NCBI RefSeq assembly: GCF_900128945.1
Contig: NZ_FQUD01000006.1
Coordinates: 62,001 to 126,000 of the forward strand
Origin: Chryseobacterium sp. OV279
GTDB lineage: Bacteria > Bacteroidota > Bacteroidia > Flavobacteriales > Weeksellaceae
Reading direction: 5' to 3'
Length of the DNA stretch: 64,000 bases
The notes below the pieces were generated by a model that was not told where the DNA came from, ran no database searches, and saw nothing but the letters and a program-made list of their open reading frames with translations. The position numbers and the translations under genes were made by a program. Shown one piece after another: positions 61,096 to 64,000 of the stretch (position 1 is the first letter of the stretch; the number at the start of each line of letters is the position of its first letter).

Positions 61096-62931
61096 TTACT
61101 TCTTGATTATTTTATGGGAAGACCTTGTTCCGTCTTTATACTGAACATTCAGAATATATAAACCTGTTTTCAATTCTGATAAATTCACACTGGAGGAAAC
61201 ATTGTCAATCATTTTAACAATTCTTCCTGAAACATCAGCAACAATCACAGATTTTACTTTATCAGCATCAGAAATACTGATGTTATCACTGAATGGATTC
61301 GGATAAATTTTCAGCGCATCTTTTTTAGCCGTTTCCAGAGTACTTAAAGTCCGTGGCTCATAAGAAATGTTATCAATAGAAAGACTGTTCGCAGGTGTTC
61401 CTAAATTCTTTAAAGCCAATTGGGTTACCCCGGCCGGTAATGCAGGGATATCAAAAGTGAACGGATATACTGTATTGGTAGTCGTTACGCTGAAAGTTGT
61501 GAGCTGTACAAAATTATTCGATGGATCTACATATCCTACCTGAAGAATTCCGTTTGCCGTTACTGAAGCTTTTGCATCAAATTTCAGTTTATACGTTCCG
61601 GACTGCAGGGTACTCATTGCAGGAAGAGCGACATACGCAATACGGGTTCCCGATGTCCACATATACAGTGTATTGCTTCCGGTAATCGTTGTACTGTTTG
61701 AAATATGGCCACCATTATTGGATCCTAAATTAGTCCAGCAAACCGGCAGAACACCTGCATTTCCGTTGGTTACACCGGTGTACCCTTCAAATCCCTCAAA
61801 ATAAGATCCGGGAAGTGCATCACACTGTGTGGCAAAATTGGTAAGTGGCGTCCAGTTACTTTTATCTGAAGTGCTGCATACTGATCTTACCCATACAAAA
61901 TAGTTGGTAGCAGGCTGTAGCGGACTTAATGGTGTGGATAATCCTGTTATCCCTGTTATCGTGGCCGGTGTAGAGGCTGTAGGTACAGTATTGGAAGTAG
62001 AATAATAGACTTCATATCCATTGGCAGGAGCTGGTGAAGGAGCCGTCCAGTTTACGGTAGCTAAATTGGTTGTGGCCCCTGTTACATTGACCCCTGACGG
62101 CATCCAGCATGTAGGTACTGACCAGGTATAGGTCAAACCCGCTGGCGGCATTCCCGGAATTGCGTTCGTTGTATTGGCAGCTTGGGTACTGCTGTTTGCG
62201 GTCCCGGCTGTGGAGTTTATAAATTCCAGGGTGGTCGCGTTAAGTCTGTTATTAAAATCTGTATTTGTGCTGCCCCTCAAACCAATCTGAGCTGTCGTTG
62301 CTATAGCCGTACTGCCCACTAAAAATGCTCCGCTGTTATACACCATTTTTATAGCATTGGACGTTTCCTGAAGTCTTATCTGAAAAGAAAATGTATAGGC
62401 TGCGGTAGTGGAAGCACTGTAGGCTGGTCTGAAATTCTTCCATTGAATCACGATCTCCCGGTTAGGAGCAGAACCTACGGTTTCCCAACTTATGTTTCCG
62501 GTAGTACCATTGATATCAAATACGGTACTGAGATCTCTTCCCCAGGCAGAAACAGCTCCGTCATATGCAACAGTTCCAGATATCGGACTGCTGGTTGAGG
62601 TTGCTGGTGCTGTGGCCCCAAAGGTAATAAACCCATTTGTGGAAACGTTCAGGGAAGTATAGGATGTTCCATTAAAGACAAAGCCAAATGGCAGGGTTAC
62701 AGGATAAAAATTACTGTCAAGATTTGTTGCTGAAGTATTTCCTGTAGCTTCAGCCAAAACCGTTCCCGTAATAGAGGTATAAGTTTCTGAGGACTGAGCA
62801 AAACTGTAAGCACTTACCTGTGCTGATACAAAACTGCCACCTCCAAGCATTACAGCAAGACCGAATAAAGTACTTTTTAAATAATTTACTTTTTCGTTGC
62901 GTTGAGAGAAAAAATTGTAAAAATGTTTCAT
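61096..62931 (-). CDS. T9SS-exported adhesin-like protein with fibronectin type III domain
   Basis: 611 residues from the ATG at 62931 (MKHFYNFFSQRNEKVNYLKS); a TTG seven codons earlier is less likely. Long signal region to FVSAQ (about residue 38). Then: a beta-rich N-terminal domain (VTLPFGFVFNGTSYTSLNVS); a fibronectin type III module (ATTNLATVNWTAPSPAPANG, YEVYYST) at about 280-370; a MAM/lectin-like domain with YFEGFEGYTGV and a jelly-roll pattern at about 375-530; and a T9SS type A sorting domain (KIYPNPFSDNISISD, IVADVSGRIVK, LKTGLYILNVQ, HKIIKK). Secreted to or anchored on the cell surface. Confidence 0.92.
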   Translation of the reverse strand: MKHFYNFFSQRNEKVNYLKSTLFGLAVMLGGGSFVSAQVSAYSFAQSSETYTSITGTVLAEATGNTSATNLDSNFYPVTLPFGFVFNGTSYTSLNVSTNGFITFGATAPATSTSSPISGTVAYDGAVSAWGRDLSTVFDINGTTGNISWETVGSAPNREIVIQWKNFRPAYSASTTAAYTFSFQIRLQETSNAIKMVYNSGAFLVGSTAIATTAQIGLRGSTNTDFNNRLNATTLEFINSTAGTANSSTQAANTTNAIPGMPPAGLTYTWSVPTCWMPSGVNVTGATTNLATVNWTAPSPAPANGYEVYYSTSNTVPTASTPATITGITGLSTPLSPLQPATNYFVWVRSVCSTSDKSNWTPLTNFATQCDALPGSYFEGFEGYTGVTNGNAGVLPVCWTNLGSNNGGHISNSTTITGSNTLYMWTSGTRIAYVALPAMSTLQSGTYKLKFDAKASVTANGILQVGYVDPSNNFVQLTTFSVTTTNTVYPFTFDIPALPAGVTQLALKNLGTPANSLSIDNISYEPRTLSTLETAKKDALKIYPNPFSDNISISDADKVKSVIVADVSGRIVKMIDNVSSSVNLSELKTGLYILNVQYKDGTRSSHKIIKK

Positions 62932-63107
62932 ATACGATGGATTAAATTCCAAACTAAGATATGAATTTTTACAAATAATTAAATAAAAAACAGATTCGAA
63001 TAAATTATCAACAATAAAATTGATTAATAGTAGTTAATTTATCACTAACCTTGGAAAAAATCAATGAATAAATTTCCATTAATACCCCAACTTTAAAACG
63101 TACAAAA

Positions 63108-63139
63108 ACAAAATCCTGCAAAGGTATGCAGGATTATTT
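63108..63139. terminator. Bidirectional terminator before the pseudouridine synthase gene end
   Basis: AATCCTGCA, loop AAGGTA, TGCAGGATT with A run on the left and T run on the right. It lies 4-35 bases past the stop of the RluA-like gene on minus. Confidence 0.88.
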
Positions 63140-63142
63140 TTT

Positions 63143-63820
63143 TTATTCTTCACAAGCTCTCCATATGGCATCATTCTGCGGAACGGGAGCAATAATTTCT
63201 ACTTTTTCCTTGGTGACGGGATGAATAAACTCCAGTTTTCTCGCATGAAGATTGATTCCACCATCCGGATTCGAGCGGGGTGCTCCATATTTCAGATCTC
63301 CTTTGATAGGAATTCCTGTTTTAGAGAGCTGAGCACGAATCTGGTGATGTCTTCCCGTTTCCAGATCGATTTCCAGAAGCATATAATTATCTAATGTCTT
63401 AATCACATGATAAGTAAGAATGGCTTCTTTTGCACCTTCGGTTACTTTTGGAAAAACGCTCGCCTTATTGTTTTTTTCATTCTTCTTTAAGTAATGCACC
63501 AATCTCTGGCTCTGAGGAATCATTTCTTTTCCTACGACAGCCCAATAGGTTTTCTTTACTTCCCTGTTTTTCACCATCTGGGTAAGACGGGTAAGCGCTT
63601 TGGAAGTTTTAGCATAAATGACCAGACCCGAAGTCGGGCGGTCTATACGGTGAACCAAACCGAGAAAAACATTTCCCGGCTTGTCATCTCTTTTCTTTAT
63701 AAAATGTTTAATGGACTCCAGCAAAGATTCATCGCCGGTTTTATCGCCCTGAACAAGCTGTCCTACTTTTTTGTTCACCACCAGAAGATGGTTATCCTCA
63801 TATGCAATCTGCTCCTCCAT
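63143..63820 (-). CDS. RluA-family pseudouridine synthase
   Basis: 225 residues. Catalytic motif GLVHRIDRPTSGLVIYAKTS with Asp60, then KTYWAVV, ETGRHHQIRAQLSKTGIPIK and GDLKYGAPRSNPDGGINLHA. It has no N-terminal S4 domain, so it is of the short RluA/TruC branch. It isomerises uridine in rRNA or tRNA; the target is not predictable. Its start is 6 bases after the stop of the partly visible membrane-protein gene. Confidence 0.94.
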   Translation of the reverse strand: MEEQIAYEDNHLLVVNKKVGQLVQGDKTGDESLLESIKHFIKKRDDKPGNVFLGLVHRIDRPTSGLVIYAKTSKALTRLTQMVKNREVKKTYWAVVGKEMIPQSQRLVHYLKKNEKNNKASVFPKVTEGAKEAILTYHVIKTLDNYMLLEIDLETGRHHQIRAQLSKTGIPIKGDLKYGAPRSNPDGGINLHARKLEFIHPVTKEKVEIIAPVPQNDAIWRACEE

Positions 63821-63826
63821 AATTCA

Positions 63827-64000
63827 CTATTGACGTCTGCTGGATATCGAAAGGATCACTCCCCCCAGAAGACCGATGGTTTTAAGTACCGAAAGTTGTG
63901 AATCTGACGGCAGAAAAGCTCCCAATACGCAAGCTCCGGCCGCTGCATACATACCGTACATAAAATTTTTATTGGTCAAGGTAGGAGCCTGAATAAAGAA
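63827..64000 (-). CDS. Membrane protein, C-terminal part only
   Basis: The last 57 codons of a gene entering from the right: FFIQAPTLTNKNFMYGMYAA, then AGACVLGAFLPSDSQLSVLK, TIGLLGGVILSISSRRQ. It has two short hydrophobic segments with glycine-rich turns, compatible with the end of a multi-spanning membrane protein. Not enough sequence to name it. Confidence 0.6.
   Translation of the reverse strand, partial: FFIQAPTLTNKNFMYGMYAAAGACVLGAFLPSDSQLSVLKTIGLLGGVILSISSRRQ

Noticed and set aside
1..64000. tRNA, rRNA, CRISPR array, insertion sequence, prophage
   Set aside because: No T-arm or anticodon-loop pattern, no regularly spaced identical repeats, and no transposase or phage structural proteins were recognised by reading both strands.

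Overview
The window is AT-rich chromosomal DNA from a member of the Bacteroidota, most probably a Flavobacteriia of the Chryseobacterium / Weeksellaceae type. The pointers are: TAnnTTTG-type -7 boxes with almost no Shine-Dalgarno sequences; two proteins with C-terminal type IX secretion (Por) sorting domains; four TonB-dependent or beta-barrel outer membrane receptors; a LytTR/LytS-type and an OmpR-type two-component pair; GxxExxY and PepSY-like proteins; a eukaryote-like (type 2) IleRS; and many short palindromic interspersed repeats. The genus assignment is inference from gene content and style. No tRNA, rRNA, CRISPR array, insertion sequence or prophage was recognised.

Layout. 1-3.5 kb: minus-strand secreted protein (cut by the window edge), PaaK-like adenylate-forming ligase and M23 peptidase. 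4.1-11.5 kb: plus-strand cluster ileS, degenerate DksA-like protein, two small proteins, lspA, SanA/YdcF-like protein and two lipoproteins. 11.5-14.4 kb: membrane protein, trpS, small lipoprotein. 14.4-20 kb: two-component system, PepSY-like proteins, HAD phosphatase, ECF sigma factor, secreted protein, with several palindromic repeats. 20-27 kb: metK behind a SAM-II riboswitch, divergent oxyR/katA, enoyl-CoA hydratase, dCMP deaminase, xerD and Nudix hydrolase. 27-35.5 kb: cell-envelope proteins, a beta-lactamase-fold lipoprotein, a BspA-like T9SS cargo, a 2-hydroxyacid dehydrogenase, a GxxExxY nuclease-fold protein, a thioesterase and an HU-CCDC81-like protein. 35.7-39 kb: a TonB receptor behind a TPP riboswitch, and a WG-repeat protein. 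39.4-45 kb: two non-orthologous aconitases in tandem (acnB, then the mitochondrial type). 45-55 kb: LytTR/LytS pair, two beta-barrel receptors and a third TonB receptor with an unusual leader (compact S-box-like RNA plus a Met-Arg-Met-Cys-Cys-Cys-Phe mini-ORF). 55-61 kb: complete minus-strand thiamine operon thiS-thiC-(thiE/tenI-like)-thiE-thiG-thiH-thiF behind a second TPP riboswitch. 61-64 kb: T9SS adhesin, RluA-family pseudouridine synthase and a membrane protein cut by the window edge.

Working together: thiamine synthesis (thi operon) and probable thiamine uptake across the outer membrane (receptor at 35.7-37.8 kb) sit 17 kb apart and share TPP control. SAM sensing appears twice with different RNA classes: SAM-II at metK and an S-box-like element ahead of the TonB receptor at 48.9-51.7 kb. 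The oxyR/katA pair is a classic peroxide-response unit.

The most interesting material is regulatory and repetitive: the S-box-like plus tri-cysteine leader with a MITE-like insertion, the TPP-controlled receptor with a palindromic repeat in its expression platform, the swapped GXHH signature of IleRS, interleaved hairpins between the two aconitase genes, a GxxExxY gene bracketed by inverted arrays of CACNAATGA-like units, and a duplicated 3' end of a sensor kinase next to a REP-like element.
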